DNA of 64,000 nucleotides from Bacillus sp. FJAT-22090 (GTDB taxonomy: Bacteria; Bacillota; Bacilli; Bacillales_A; Planococcaceae). The notes under the pieces are model-generated. The model worked only from the letters and a program-made list of their open reading frames with translations. It did no database searches and was not told the origin of the DNA. Location of the stretch: NCBI RefSeq assembly GCF_001278755.1, contig NZ_CP012601.1, positions 4,146,292-4,210,291 on the forward strand, given 5' to 3'. Each line of letters starts with the position of its first letter. Positions within the stretch are counted from its first letter, which is position 1. Both the position numbers and the translations under genes were made by a program. This document shows, one piece after another, positions 26,767 to 34,939 of the stretch.

Positions 26767-27150
26767 ATGAGTGAAAATAAATTATTTAAAGGAATTATGT
26801 ATGGTGCACTACTTGGTGGTGCAATAACAATGATGGATAGAAAGACTCGAGATTCTGTTATGAACAAATCAAGATATATTAGAAATGAAATTGTATACTA
26901 CAGTAAAAACCGTGAAGAATTAAAAACTAACATTGAATCCCAAGTGACAAAATGGAAGGCATTTTATGATCAATTTTCATCGGATGCTAAGTATTTATCT
27001 CAAAAAGTAAACGAGGTAAAAGAAATGACTCCTCAAGTGAAAACTTTACTGACTGACACGAAAGATGCATTTTCACAGTCAAAAGACGAGTACAAATCAA
27101 TTGTTGTCCCGGAACCGGAATATACAAGTATTTATGAAGAAAAAAAGTAA
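26767..27150 (+). CDS. YtxH domain protein
   Basis: The 127-residue protein opens with KLFKGIMYGALLGGAITMMDRKTRD, the small hydrophobic YtxH start, followed by a helical, charged region likely to form a coiled coil. YtxH-type proteins are linked to general stress in Bacilli but have no defined activity. GGAGGTAAG supports the ATG at 26767, not the one at 26731. The YihY/BrkB gene follows 26 nt later. Confidence 0.82.
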   Translation: MSENKLFKGIMYGALLGGAITMMDRKTRDSVMNKSRYIRNEIVYYSKNREELKTNIESQVTKWKAFYDQFSSDAKYLSQKVNEVKEMTPQVKTLLTDTKDAFSQSKDEYKSIVVPEPEYTSIYEEKK

Positions 27151-27176
27151 TAAATCATAAGAAAGGTGGGGATGAG

Positions 27177-28124
27177 GTGGAACATAATCATTTAAATAAA
27201 GAAGTATCTGAAACAAACACTTCGTCCTCCACTAAATGGTATGAAAAGAAAGAAGAGAAAAAAAGTGAGAAGCAAGACTTAACTACATGGTCAGGATACG
27301 TGAAGCATCTGATTAAACATATTCAGGAAACAGATATTACTGGTCTTGCTGCTCAGCTAGCTTATTTTTTCTTATTATCATTATTTCCAATGATTATCTT
27401 TCTAGTTACCTTATTGCCATATTTAAATTTGGACGAGGCACAAGTTTTTCGCTTTCTAGAAAACTATGCTCCAGAAGATGTTTATATTCTAATTGAAGAT
27501 ACAGTTTCGGATGTTTTGCAATACCGAAATGGAGGACTATTATCCTTCGGGATTATAGGTACTATTTGGTCAGCATCCAATGGGATGAATGCAATTGTTA
27601 AGTCATTAAATAGATCTTATAATCTAGATGAAACGAGACCTTTTTTTATTGTGAGAGGTTTATCGATTGTCTTCACATTACTTTTAATATTTTTATTGGT
27701 TGTTGCACTTGTTCTACCAGTTTTTGGTCAGCAAATCGGAACTATTCTATTTTCTTATTTCGGTTTTGAAGAGAGTTTTATAAAGCTATGGAATAATATA
27801 AGATGGACAATAAGTCCGATTATTATGTTTTTAATATTAGCTGCTCTTTACTGGATTGTACCAAATAAAAAATTATTTTTAAGAAGCGTTTTTCCAGGAG
27901 CAGCCTTTGCAACTTTTGGATGGATCGTTGTTTCGTTAGCATTCTCCTATTATGTTAGTAACTTCGGAAATTATTCCTCTACGTATGGAAGTATTGGGGG
28001 AATCATCGTTATGATGCTTTGGCTATATATTTCCGGAATAATGCTACTTGTAGGTGGGCAAGTGAATGCGGTGATGCAAGAGAGAAAAATTGCACTAGAA
28101 CAAAAAGAAGCAGAGGGGCATTAG
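27177..28124 (+). CDS. YihY/BrkB family membrane protein
   Basis: The 315-residue protein has a charged N-terminal extension (about 40 residues) and six membrane segments. The family pattern is seen in DITGLAAQLAYFFLLSLFPMIIFLVTLLPY and in GSIGGIIVMMLWLYISGIMLLVGGQVNA. The older name ribonuclease BN is not justified for this family. The GTG start has AGGTGGGG upstream. It is probably cotranscribed with the YtxH gene and resembles B. subtilis YfkH. Confidence 0.88.
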   Translation: MEHNHLNKEVSETNTSSSTKWYEKKEEKKSEKQDLTTWSGYVKHLIKHIQETDITGLAAQLAYFFLLSLFPMIIFLVTLLPYLNLDEAQVFRFLENYAPEDVYILIEDTVSDVLQYRNGGLLSFGIIGTIWSASNGMNAIVKSLNRSYNLDETRPFFIVRGLSIVFTLLLIFLLVVALVLPVFGQQIGTILFSYFGFEESFIKLWNNIRWTISPIIMFLILAALYWIVPNKKLFLRSVFPGAAFATFGWIVVSLAFSYYVSNFGNYSSTYGSIGGIIVMMLWLYISGIMLLVGGQVNAVMQERKIALEQKEAEGH

Positions 28125-28139
28125 CCCTTCTGTTTTTTT
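28112..28139 (+). terminator. Terminator overlapping the YihY stop codon
   Basis: AGAGGGGC-ATTA-GCCCTTCT followed by seven T; the stop codon lies in the loop. Confidence 0.8.
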
Positions 28140-28237
28140 ATTTTTCAATACCTTTTATTCATAAAAAATTATTAACTTTCGTAACGGAAAATCAATTTGT
28201 TCATAAAATAAAGAAAAAGTAAAAAGGGGCACAATTA

Positions 28238-28675
28238 TTGATTATCTCTCTTAGAACTGCAAAAGCACTATTAGAAGCTGCAGAAAAACAAGCAATGGCG
28301 ATGGGCATTACAGAGGATATAGCAATTGTTGACGAAGGAGGAAATTTGATAGCCTTCCATCGAATGGATAATGCTAAAATCGCCGGAATCGATATAGCAG
28401 TTAATAAAGCATGGACCAGTGTTGCTTTGCAAGTACCAACAGCTAATCTCGCTAATGCAGCACTTCCTGGAGGGCCATCCTTTGGAATTAATACAACAAA
28501 CCAAGGGAGAATTGTCATATTGGGTGGAGGAATTCCGCTTATATACAATAAAAGGATAGTTGGGGGTATAGGGGTAAGTGGAGCAACAAGCGCACAAGAC
28601 ATTGAAGTAGCTAATGCAGCAGTTCGTTTATTTGAAAGCATGACTTTTACTCGAACAAACACAAATGATCAATGA
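28238..28675 (+). CDS. HbpS/GlcG-like heme-binding family protein (DUF336)
   Basis: A 145-residue protein of the GlcG/HbpS family: the start ISLRTAKALLEAAEKQA, the strand VDEGGNLIAFHRMDNAKIAGIDIAVNKAWT, and the C-terminal GGIGVSGATSAQDIEVA. Family members include a redox-sensing heme-binding protein and proteins of unknown role in catabolic operons. There is no signal peptide. The TTG start has AAGGGG 9 nt upstream. A terminator follows. Confidence 0.87.
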   Translation: MIISLRTAKALLEAAEKQAMAMGITEDIAIVDEGGNLIAFHRMDNAKIAGIDIAVNKAWTSVALQVPTANLANAALPGGPSFGINTTNQGRIVILGGGIPLIYNKRIVGGIGVSGATSAQDIEVANAAVRLFESMTFTRTNTNDQ

Positions 28676-28720
28676 TTTTGTCTTAATTAGTAATAAAAAA
28701 TGCCAACAAATTATATAGGA

Positions 28721-28782
28721 ATGTAAAGAGGCTATGTACAAGGGGTATACCCACAGTTTGCATAGTCTCTTTACATTTTTGT
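28721..28782. terminator. Terminator after the HbpS-like gene
   Basis: GTAAAGAGGCTATG (28723-28736) pairs with CATAGTCTCTTTAC (28761-28774), with an inner GGGTATACCC palindrome and a T-run. Confidence 0.85.
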
Positions 28783-28827
28783 TATTGTTTGCTGTCTGTT
28801 TGTCCTAGCAATTAGTGGTGCAACTTT

Positions 28828-29013
28828 TTATTTCCCCAGCAGTGCCATTAAACCTTTAAAAATTAGGAAAAGAGAGAAAATAACAATTGCTAAAATACCG
28901 ATTAAGTTAATTATTTGCTCTAAACCTGCTAAGAAAGTACCTTCTAAGGGAACCTTTAATAATGCAAAACCAGCTAATATACTAGCTAACATTAAAAGAA
29001 TAAATCGATCCAT
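28828..29013 (-). CDS. Small two-helix membrane protein (61 aa), unknown
   Basis: The ATG at 29013 has GAGGAGGCG 8 nt upstream. The product has two hydrophobic stretches (FILLMLASILAGFALL; IINLIGILAIVIFSLFLIF) and ends GLMALLGK. No family was recognised. It is convergent with the HbpS-like gene and upstream genes are divided from it by about 140 nt of AT-rich spacer. Confidence 0.7.
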   Translation of the reverse strand: MDRFILLMLASILAGFALLKVPLEGTFLAGLEQIINLIGILAIVIFSLFLIFKGLMALLGK

Positions 29014-29167
29014 TCTATTTCGCCTCCTCTTTAGTACAGTATATGTACAAATGAAAGGTAAGTTGAACCAATTGCGATTCACGAGGGTAATTCGAATACA
29101 ATACCGTTTTGAGTGAGTACAATAACTCCCTTGTTCGACTACGGAGGCTTTTGTTCAAGAACAAATC

Positions 29168-29196
29168 AAAAAAGGACTATAAGAAGTCCTTTTTGA
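29168..29196 (-). terminator. Terminator downstream of the P-type ATPase
   Basis: AAAAAGGACTATAAGAAGTCCTTTTT hairpin, with A-run giving T-run on the minus strand after the ATPase gene. Confidence 0.85.
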
Positions 29197-29223
29197 GTTC
29201 TACGATTATTTAGGAGTGTTTTT

Positions 29224-31134
29224 TTAAATGTTTCTATTTAACATTCTTAAACCATTTAAGATTACTAGAATAGTGCTTCCTTCATGACCGATAACTCCAA
29301 GTGGAAGATCAACTGCTTGTAGAAAGTTTGAGATAATTAAAACGCCTATAACCGAAATAGAAAAGACGATGTTTTGTTTAACAATTCTTTGCATTTTTCG
29401 AGACATTTTAACTGCATATGCGATTTTCGATAAGTCATTTTTCATTAAAACTACATCAGCAGTTTCAAGTGCTACATCTGTTCCTTCACCCATAGCAAAT
29501 CCAGTTGTTGCAGTCGCTAGTGCTGGAGCATCATTAATGCCATCCCCAACCATTCCAACGAATTTGTACTCTTTCAATAATGCTTTCAAATGTTCTACTT
29601 TCGTTTCAGGTAGACATTCAGCGATATATTGATCGATTCCTGCTTCTTTAGCAATCACTTTCGCTGTTTTTTCATTGTCTCCTGTTAGCATCACTGTTTT
29701 TATTCCAAGTGACTGAAGTAACTTTATGGCTTCTTTTGCTTCTTCCCGTACTGTATCTTTCAAAGCGGCAGCAGCTGCAATTCCGTGTTGATCTCGCATG
29801 AAGATGACAGTCTTTCCTTCATCAGCTAATGTAGCTGCGATACCATTTTGGAAAGCAAATGCATCCTTTTTGTTCACAAATTCAGGTTTTCCCACAATGA
29901 TTGTTTGACCATCAATAGTTGCTTCTAACCCAAATCCAGGTTTATCCTCAATATGAATAAGGGGAAGTTGACCAATTCCTTCTGATTTGGCATAGGAAGT
30001 TATTGCTTGTGCAAGTGGGTGATTCGACTGCGTTTCAATAGTTGCCAGTAATGTTAGAGTTGCTATCCGATCTAAATCTTCTCGAACAAAAAAGTCTGTT
30101 ACAACTGGTTTGCCCTGCGTTAATGTACCTGTTTTATCTAAAGCAATTGCTTTCATTTCACTGACATTTTCTAAGTGGACTCCACCTTTAAATAATATCC
30201 CACTTTTGGCTCCATTTGAAATAGCTGCAAGTGTTGCAGGCATAATAGAAGCTACAAGAGCACAAGGTGATGCTACTACCAATAAAACCATCGCTCTATA
30301 CAACGTGGTCGTCCAGTCCCAACCAAGCAAGTAATGTGGAAGAAACATCATAACTGCCACGCCAAGCAATACGAATTTTACATAAGTACCTTCAAATTTC
30401 TCAATAAATTGTTGTGCGGGAGATTTTTCATCTTGGGCAGATTGTACAAGTTGGATTATCTTTTGGAAAAGTGAATCCTCATTTGCTTTTGTCATCTCCA
30501 TAGTAATAGCGCCACTAATATTCACGGTACCCGCATATAGTTCATCATTTATTTTTTTGGAAACAGGAATAGACTCACCGCTAATTGCAGCTTCATCTAC
30601 TGCAGTAAAACCATTTACAATGATTCCGTCTGCAGGTATTCTTTCTCCAGGTTTGACAATCAATTGATCTCCGACTACAAGTTCGTTTACGGAGACACGG
30701 ATTGTAGAGCCATCACTGTTTAGTTTCCAAGCTTCATCCGGTTGTAATTTCATGAGGGAAGAAATTTCTTTTTTACTTTTGTTCATTGTATAGGTTTCAA
30801 GTGCACCACTAACAGCAAAGATAAAAATTAATATTGCACCTTCCGTCCAATAACCAATAATAGCAGAACCAATCGCTGCTAAAATCATCAGCATTTCCAC
30901 ATTCAATTCTTTATCTTCAATGGTTGCTTCTATTCCTTCTTTTGCTTTAGCGAAGCCTCCAATGACAAATGCTAACAAATAAAATACGATAGAAGCTGTC
31001 TCTTGGCCAGCATTACTTAGCAACCAAGCACCGAGAATTAATACTCCAGAGAAGAGAGCGGCAATTAGCTCCATATGGGGAAATAGAGATTTTAAAAATG
31101 ATGGATTCTCATTTGTTTCGTTTATAGTAGACAT
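29224..31134 (-). CDS. zosA: Heavy-metal P1B-type ATPase, ZosA-like
   Basis: A 636-residue metal-transporting ATPase with about eight membrane segments. It lacks an N-terminal CXXC metal-binding domain. Landmarks: SGES at 185-188, the intramembrane SPC motif at 289-291 (not CPC), phosphorylated Asp333 in DKTGTLT, the SNHPLA nucleotide motif, and GDGINDAPALA. Length and SPC match B. subtilis ZosA (zinc uptake, PerR-regulated). A perfect PerR box lies about 100 nt upstream. Metal and direction remain inferred; CadA-type efflux is the alternative. Confidence 0.88.
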   Translation of the reverse strand: MSTINETNENPSFLKSLFPHMELIAALFSGVLILGAWLLSNAGQETASIVFYLLAFVIGGFAKAKEGIEATIEDKELNVEMLMILAAIGSAIIGYWTEGAILIFIFAVSGALETYTMNKSKKEISSLMKLQPDEAWKLNSDGSTIRVSVNELVVGDQLIVKPGERIPADGIIVNGFTAVDEAAISGESIPVSKKINDELYAGTVNISGAITMEMTKANEDSLFQKIIQLVQSAQDEKSPAQQFIEKFEGTYVKFVLLGVAVMMFLPHYLLGWDWTTTLYRAMVLLVVASPCALVASIMPATLAAISNGAKSGILFKGGVHLENVSEMKAIALDKTGTLTQGKPVVTDFFVREDLDRIATLTLLATIETQSNHPLAQAITSYAKSEGIGQLPLIHIEDKPGFGLEATIDGQTIIVGKPEFVNKKDAFAFQNGIAATLADEGKTVIFMRDQHGIAAAAALKDTVREEAKEAIKLLQSLGIKTVMLTGDNEKTAKVIAKEAGIDQYIAECLPETKVEHLKALLKEYKFVGMVGDGINDAPALATATTGFAMGEGTDVALETADVVLMKNDLSKIAYAVKMSRKMQRIVKQNIVFSISVIGVLIISNFLQAVDLPLGVIGHEGSTILVILNGLRMLNRNI

Positions 31135-31232
31135 GTAAATACCTCCTTGATAATGAATTTCACTATTAATAAGCTTATAAAATGACGAAAATGGATTCCC
31201 AGTTGGAAATCCATTTTATATTTATTACTACT

Positions 31233-31247
31233 TTATAATTATTATAA
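31233..31247 (-). promoter_or_regulatory. PerR box upstream of the zosA-like gene
   Basis: TTATAATTATTATAA is identical to the 15-bp PerR consensus TTATAATNATTATAA. It lies 99-113 nt upstream of the zosA-like start and after the fumarase gene. PerR itself is encoded at 61815. Confidence 0.85.
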
Positions 31248-31278
31248 TTTAGAAGTTATTTAATGTCAATCGATACGT

Positions 31279-32808
31279 TTAATTGAATACAGGTTCTTTG
31301 TATGCAGATAGTTTTTCTAACGAAGACTTATCTACATCCGCATGTAAACTATTGCCGTGTGAGTCCATTGTTACGACTGCTGTGAAGTTTTCTACTCGTA
31401 AATGCCACATTGCTTCCGGAATGCCGAATTCCATTAAGTCAACGCCTTCGACGCCTTTAATACAGTCTGCATAGTATTGAGCTGCTCCGCCAATCGCATT
31501 TAAATATACTCCACCATGTTCGGATAGTGCAGCAAGTGTTTTAGGTCCCATACCACCTTTACCAATTACCGCACGAATACCGAATTTTTTCATAATATCG
31601 CCTTGGTATGGTTCTTCTCGAATAGAAGTAGTTGGTCCCGCAGCACGTACATGCCAATTACCTTCATCGTCTTTCTGCATTACTGGACCACAGTGATAAA
31701 TGATCTGTCCGTTTAAATCTACTGGAGCATCATGACTCATTAAGTGATGATGGATTGCGTCACGACCTGTATACATACGACCAGTGATTGATACAACATC
31801 CCCTACTTGTAGGGAGCGTATTTGTTCTTCCGAAATTGGAGCCTGAAGTTCCACCACTTTTTTAGGGGCTTCTTCAGTAGCTTCTTCCTTAAATTCAATT
31901 TTTTCTCCATCTTGGTAATGCCAATCTATGATTTCACCTGTAGTTGGGTGAATGTTAATTGCCATTCGACGGTATGCCCAACAGTTGTAAGCAACAGATA
32001 CATAGAAGCTTGCTGGAATACGGTGCATCACACCAATTTTACAGCCTAGCAGAGTTGCTTCTCCACCGAATCCCATAGTTCCTATACCCAATGTATTTGC
32101 TTTTTCAACAATATACTCTTCTAATTTTGCTAGATCTGGATTAGGATTTGTATCTTCTACATGACGGAATAATTGTTCTTTTGCAAGGTCATAACCTGAG
32201 GAACGATCTCCACCAATGCCCACTCCAATAAAGCCTGCAGAACATCCTTGCCCTTGTGCTTGATAAACAGAATGTAAAATACATTTACGAATTCCGTCTA
32301 AATCACGTCCAGCTCGGCCCAAGCCTTCTAGTTCTGTAGGAAGGCTATACTGAATGTTTTTGTTTTCACAGCCGCCACCTTTTAGGATTAGCTTCATTTC
32401 AATATAATCTTTTTCCCATTGCTCAAATTTCATTACTGGGACACCTTCGCCAAGGTTGTCGCCGCTGTTTTTCCCTGTTAATGAATCAACGGAGTTAGGA
32501 CGAAGCTTCGCATCTTTAGTAGCGCTCACGATCGCACGCTTAATCGCTGCTTTAATTTCTAGTTGGTTAACTCCAACAGGTGTTTTAATTTTGAATGTTG
32601 GTAACCCAGTATCTTGGCAAATAGGGGATACGTTGTCATCCGCCATCTGAATATTATTTGTAATGGTGTCTAAACTCATCGCCGCTCGTGTACCAGCATT
32701 TTCAGCTGCTTTCGCTTTTTTAATTGCTCGACGGACGTCTTTTGGTAAATTTGTCGATGTTTCGGTTACTAAGTCATAAATACTTTTTTCTAATTGCTCC
32801 AATTGCAT
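31279..32808 (-). CDS. fumA: Class I fumarate hydratase, single-chain
   Basis: The enzyme hydrates fumarate to malate in the TCA cycle with an oxygen-sensitive [4Fe-4S] cluster. The 509-residue chain joins the alpha part (SPICQDTGLPTFKIK, GKNSGDNLGEGVP, QGQGCSAGFIGVGIGGDRSS) and the beta part (GDVVSITGRMYTGRDAIHHHL, IGKGGMGPKTLAALSEHGG). The three cluster Cys are probably those in PICQD, GQGCSAG and LLGCKIG. The ATG at 32808 has AAGGAGCG 8 nt upstream; the frame extends further to 32847 without support. B. subtilis relies on class II FumC, so this is a genus-level difference. Confidence 0.93.
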   Translation of the reverse strand: MQLEQLEKSIYDLVTETSTNLPKDVRRAIKKAKAAENAGTRAAMSLDTITNNIQMADDNVSPICQDTGLPTFKIKTPVGVNQLEIKAAIKRAIVSATKDAKLRPNSVDSLTGKNSGDNLGEGVPVMKFEQWEKDYIEMKLILKGGGCENKNIQYSLPTELEGLGRAGRDLDGIRKCILHSVYQAQGQGCSAGFIGVGIGGDRSSGYDLAKEQLFRHVEDTNPNPDLAKLEEYIVEKANTLGIGTMGFGGEATLLGCKIGVMHRIPASFYVSVAYNCWAYRRMAINIHPTTGEIIDWHYQDGEKIEFKEEATEEAPKKVVELQAPISEEQIRSLQVGDVVSITGRMYTGRDAIHHHLMSHDAPVDLNGQIIYHCGPVMQKDDEGNWHVRAAGPTTSIREEPYQGDIMKKFGIRAVIGKGGMGPKTLAALSEHGGVYLNAIGGAAQYYADCIKGVEGVDLMEFGIPEAMWHLRVENFTAVVTMDSHGNSLHADVDKSSLEKLSAYKEPVFN

Positions 32809-32942
32809 GGGACAAACGCTCCTTCTATGTATATGTATCTTAAACATTACAAGTATACTATTTAATCACTTCGAAAAAAAGAGAGGATTCATGTAAGTTT
32901 TATGTAGAGCCTTAACGTATCTTCATATGTAATTATCCAATA

Positions 32943-32999
32943 GATTGATTGGAGCGTAGGGAAGGAAGCGGCTCTGCCCCGCCCGCGGAATGAGTGTAG
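32943..32999. repeat. Degenerate short copy of the GC-rich repeat family
   Basis: GATTGGAGCGTAGGGAAGG followed by CCCCGCCCGCGGAA has the two ends of the large repeat (GGAGCG... and GCCCGCGGAA) but lacks the middle. It looks like an internally deleted copy. A minus-strand ORF across it (to 33129) has no RBS and is not supported. Confidence 0.55.
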
Positions 33000-33032
33000 A
33001 TAAGTTTGCGGACGATTTACTAATCTGGTTCT

Positions 33033-33096
33033 TTAAAATTGACAAAAGGTATCGTGAGGAGGCCTCTCGATACCTTTTGTCGACAATTTGAGCGTT
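33033..33096. repeat. Long perfect-stem palindrome
   Basis: GACAAAAGGTATCGTGAGG (33041-33059) pairs with CCTCTCGATACCTTTTGTC (33063-33081) with one mismatch. The pairing extends to AAATTG/CAATTT outside, interrupted by a 3-nt gap. It is GC-moderate, lacks a T-run right after the stem, and could be a terminator-like structure or a mini-element. Confidence 0.75.
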
Positions 33097-33134
33097 AGCA
33101 ATGTGATGCATTCCGAACTTCTTTGACATGCATT

Positions 33135-33320
33135 TTAATCGTTTGAACTTTTAAATTGTTCCATTTTCAACTCTAAGTCATCCATCATTTGAATAAGTCG
33201 ATCTATATCTTCCAGTTCAGTCGTTTCAGGTTCAATTGAATCTAATACCTCTAAAAACATTTGCAGACGATCTTTTAAATAAGATACTTGTTGTTCTGGA
33301 TTTGAAATTTGTTTACCCAC
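33135..33320 (-). CDS. SE1561 family small protein
   Basis: The 61-residue acidic, helical protein matches the SE1561 family pattern: VGKQISNPEQQVSYLKDRL, SIEPETTELEDIDRLIQMMDDLE. Function is unknown. The GTG at 33320 has GAGGTG 7 nt upstream and is preferred to the ATG at 33335, which overlaps that site. Confidence 0.8.
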   Translation of the reverse strand: MGKQISNPEQQVSYLKDRLQMFLEVLDSIEPETTELEDIDRLIQMMDDLELKMEQFKSSND

Positions 33321-33476
33321 AGAATAACACCTCACTTTATGATTTAAGAATAAATGAAAATAGGTATAAAAGATAGGTCCAAAGAGTTATTTTAATAATT
33401 ATTGTATTTAGAATATTTACTCTTTTATAGTTATGTGTTAAAGTTTCTTTAAGGCATACATAGAAGGGAGGCCGTA

Positions 33477-33575
33477 GTGAATAGTCGAAAACCATTCAAT
33501 CGAGAGAAGGAGGGGGTTCAGACATTTCACCGGCATAGACGCCGCAAATGCAGTTATGAATATACAAGTGAATAA
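33477..33575 (+). CDS. Possible 32-aa basic peptide in a short terminated transcript
   Basis: A GTG with AGGGAGG 5 nt upstream opens a 32-codon frame rich in Arg, Lys and His (FHRHRRRKC). A strong terminator follows 12 nt after the stop. I do not recognise the peptide. The stretch could equally be a non-coding RNA or a leader for the MFS gene 115 nt downstream; the G-rich segment GAGAAGGAGGGGG at about 33503-33515 also resembles a second ribosome binding site without a following start. Confidence 0.4.
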   Translation: MNSRKPFNREKEGVQTFHRHRRRKCSYEYTSE

Positions 33576-33586
33576 TAGTTATATGT

Positions 33587-33631
33587 AAAAGGCTCAGTCA
33601 GATCTCACGTAGATATCGACTGGGCCTTTTG
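33587..33631 (+). terminator. Terminator of the small unit before the MFS gene
   Basis: AAAAGGCTCAGTCAGA pairs with TCGACTGGGCCTTTT around a loop containing CACGTAGA. Intrinsic terminator with a short T-run. Confidence 0.85.
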
Positions 33632-33745
33632 TTGATGTCTGCTTTCTATAGCTTACCCAATTTTTAAGAAAAATATATAATGTGATCGATTTGTCTGCTA
33701 CACTACTGTTTAGAACAACTTAGAATCTATAAAAAGAGGTAGCAT

Positions 33746-34921
33746 ATGCAGCAATTTACAGCAGTTGAACGTAAGCGATTTTGGATACTTGTCACGATTG
33801 TATCTATATCAGGTTTTTCACAAGGGATGTTATTGCCACTCATCTCCGTAATATTTGAGCAAGACGGGGTAAGTGCGACTTTAAATGGATTAAGTGCAAC
33901 AGGTCTTTATATAGGTACATTATTAATATCTCCATTTATCGAGCCTCCACTTCGTAAGTTTGGGTACAAGCCCATTATTGTTATAGGTGGGCTACTCGTA
34001 ATTGTCTCACTAATGCTTTTTCCGTTATGGAAGAGTGTTGCATTTTGGTTTGTATTGCGATTGTTGATAGGGATTGGAGATCATGCCCTTCATTTCTCCA
34101 CACAGACTTGGATTACTAGCTTCTCCCCACAACATCGATTAGGAAGAAATATAGCGATATACGGTCTTTCATTTGGTGTGGGTTTTGCAGTAGGACCTTT
34201 GTTTGTCCAACTTGTAGAAATCTTTGAAGGGCTGCCGTTTATCGTATCTAGTCTTCTCTGTTTAGGAGCCTGGTTGTTAGTCTTTTTTGTTAAAAATGAA
34301 AAACCAGAAATTCATACTAGCTCATCAGCTCACACAGGAACATGGAAACGATTTGGAGCAGCGTTCGCAGTTGCTTGGGTAGCATTTATTCCTCCGTTTT
34401 GTTATGGATTCTTGGAATCTTCTTTAAACGCCATTTATCCGGTTTATGCACTTCGAAATGCTATAGAAGTTACAAGCTTGTCGTACATACTAGCAGCATT
34501 TTCTATTGGTGGAGTTGTCTCTCAACTGCCACTTGGCGTATTAAGTGACAAAATAGGAAGACGAAAAGTGTTAATCATAATGCTTGGCCTTGGCGCAATT
34601 ACATTTGGAATTGCCAGTCTTTTTGAAACTTCTACCATGATAATAGCCATATTATTTTTTATAGCTGGAATGTTTGTAGGGTCGACATTCTCATTGGGGA
34701 TTTCTTATATGGCTGACTTAACACCGAAAGAACTGCTTCCTACAGGTAATTTAATTTGTGGTATTTTCTTTAGTCTTGGAAGTCTCTCTGGTCCCTTTTT
34801 AGGCGGTCTTTTTATTCAGCTATTTGAAGGTATTAGCTTTTTAGTATTAGTTGCCTTACTACTTGGCATTTTATCGTTTATTATCTTTGTATCGAATCCT
34901 CAAAAGAAAAGTTTTGTTTGA
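33746..34921 (+). CDS. MFS transporter
   Basis: The 391-residue protein has about twelve membrane segments and the MFS loop motif LSDKIGRRKVLII between helices 8 and 9 (the loop 2-3 copy is degenerate, EPPLRKFGYKP). It may export a drug or metabolite, or import a nutrient; the sequence does not tell. AAAGAGGTAGCAT precedes the ATG. The methyltransferase gene starts 18 nt after the stop, so the two form an operon. Confidence 0.88.
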   Translation: MQQFTAVERKRFWILVTIVSISGFSQGMLLPLISVIFEQDGVSATLNGLSATGLYIGTLLISPFIEPPLRKFGYKPIIVIGGLLVIVSLMLFPLWKSVAFWFVLRLLIGIGDHALHFSTQTWITSFSPQHRLGRNIAIYGLSFGVGFAVGPLFVQLVEIFEGLPFIVSSLLCLGAWLLVFFVKNEKPEIHTSSSAHTGTWKRFGAAFAVAWVAFIPPFCYGFLESSLNAIYPVYALRNAIEVTSLSYILAAFSIGGVVSQLPLGVLSDKIGRRKVLIIMLGLGAITFGIASLFETSTMIIAILFFIAGMFVGSTFSLGISYMADLTPKELLPTGNLICGIFFSLGSLSGPFLGGLFIQLFEGISFLVLVALLLGILSFIIFVSNPQKKSFV

Positions 34922-34939
34922 AGGAGTGTGAGGTGAAAT

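Noticed and set aside
28201..28662. Minus-strand 153-codon ORF opposite the HbpS-like gene.
   Set aside because: It is an antisense shadow of a gene with clear family motifs.
32923..33129. Minus-strand 68-codon ORF.
   Set aside because: It crosses a palindrome and a repeat remnant and has no RBS or recognisable protein.
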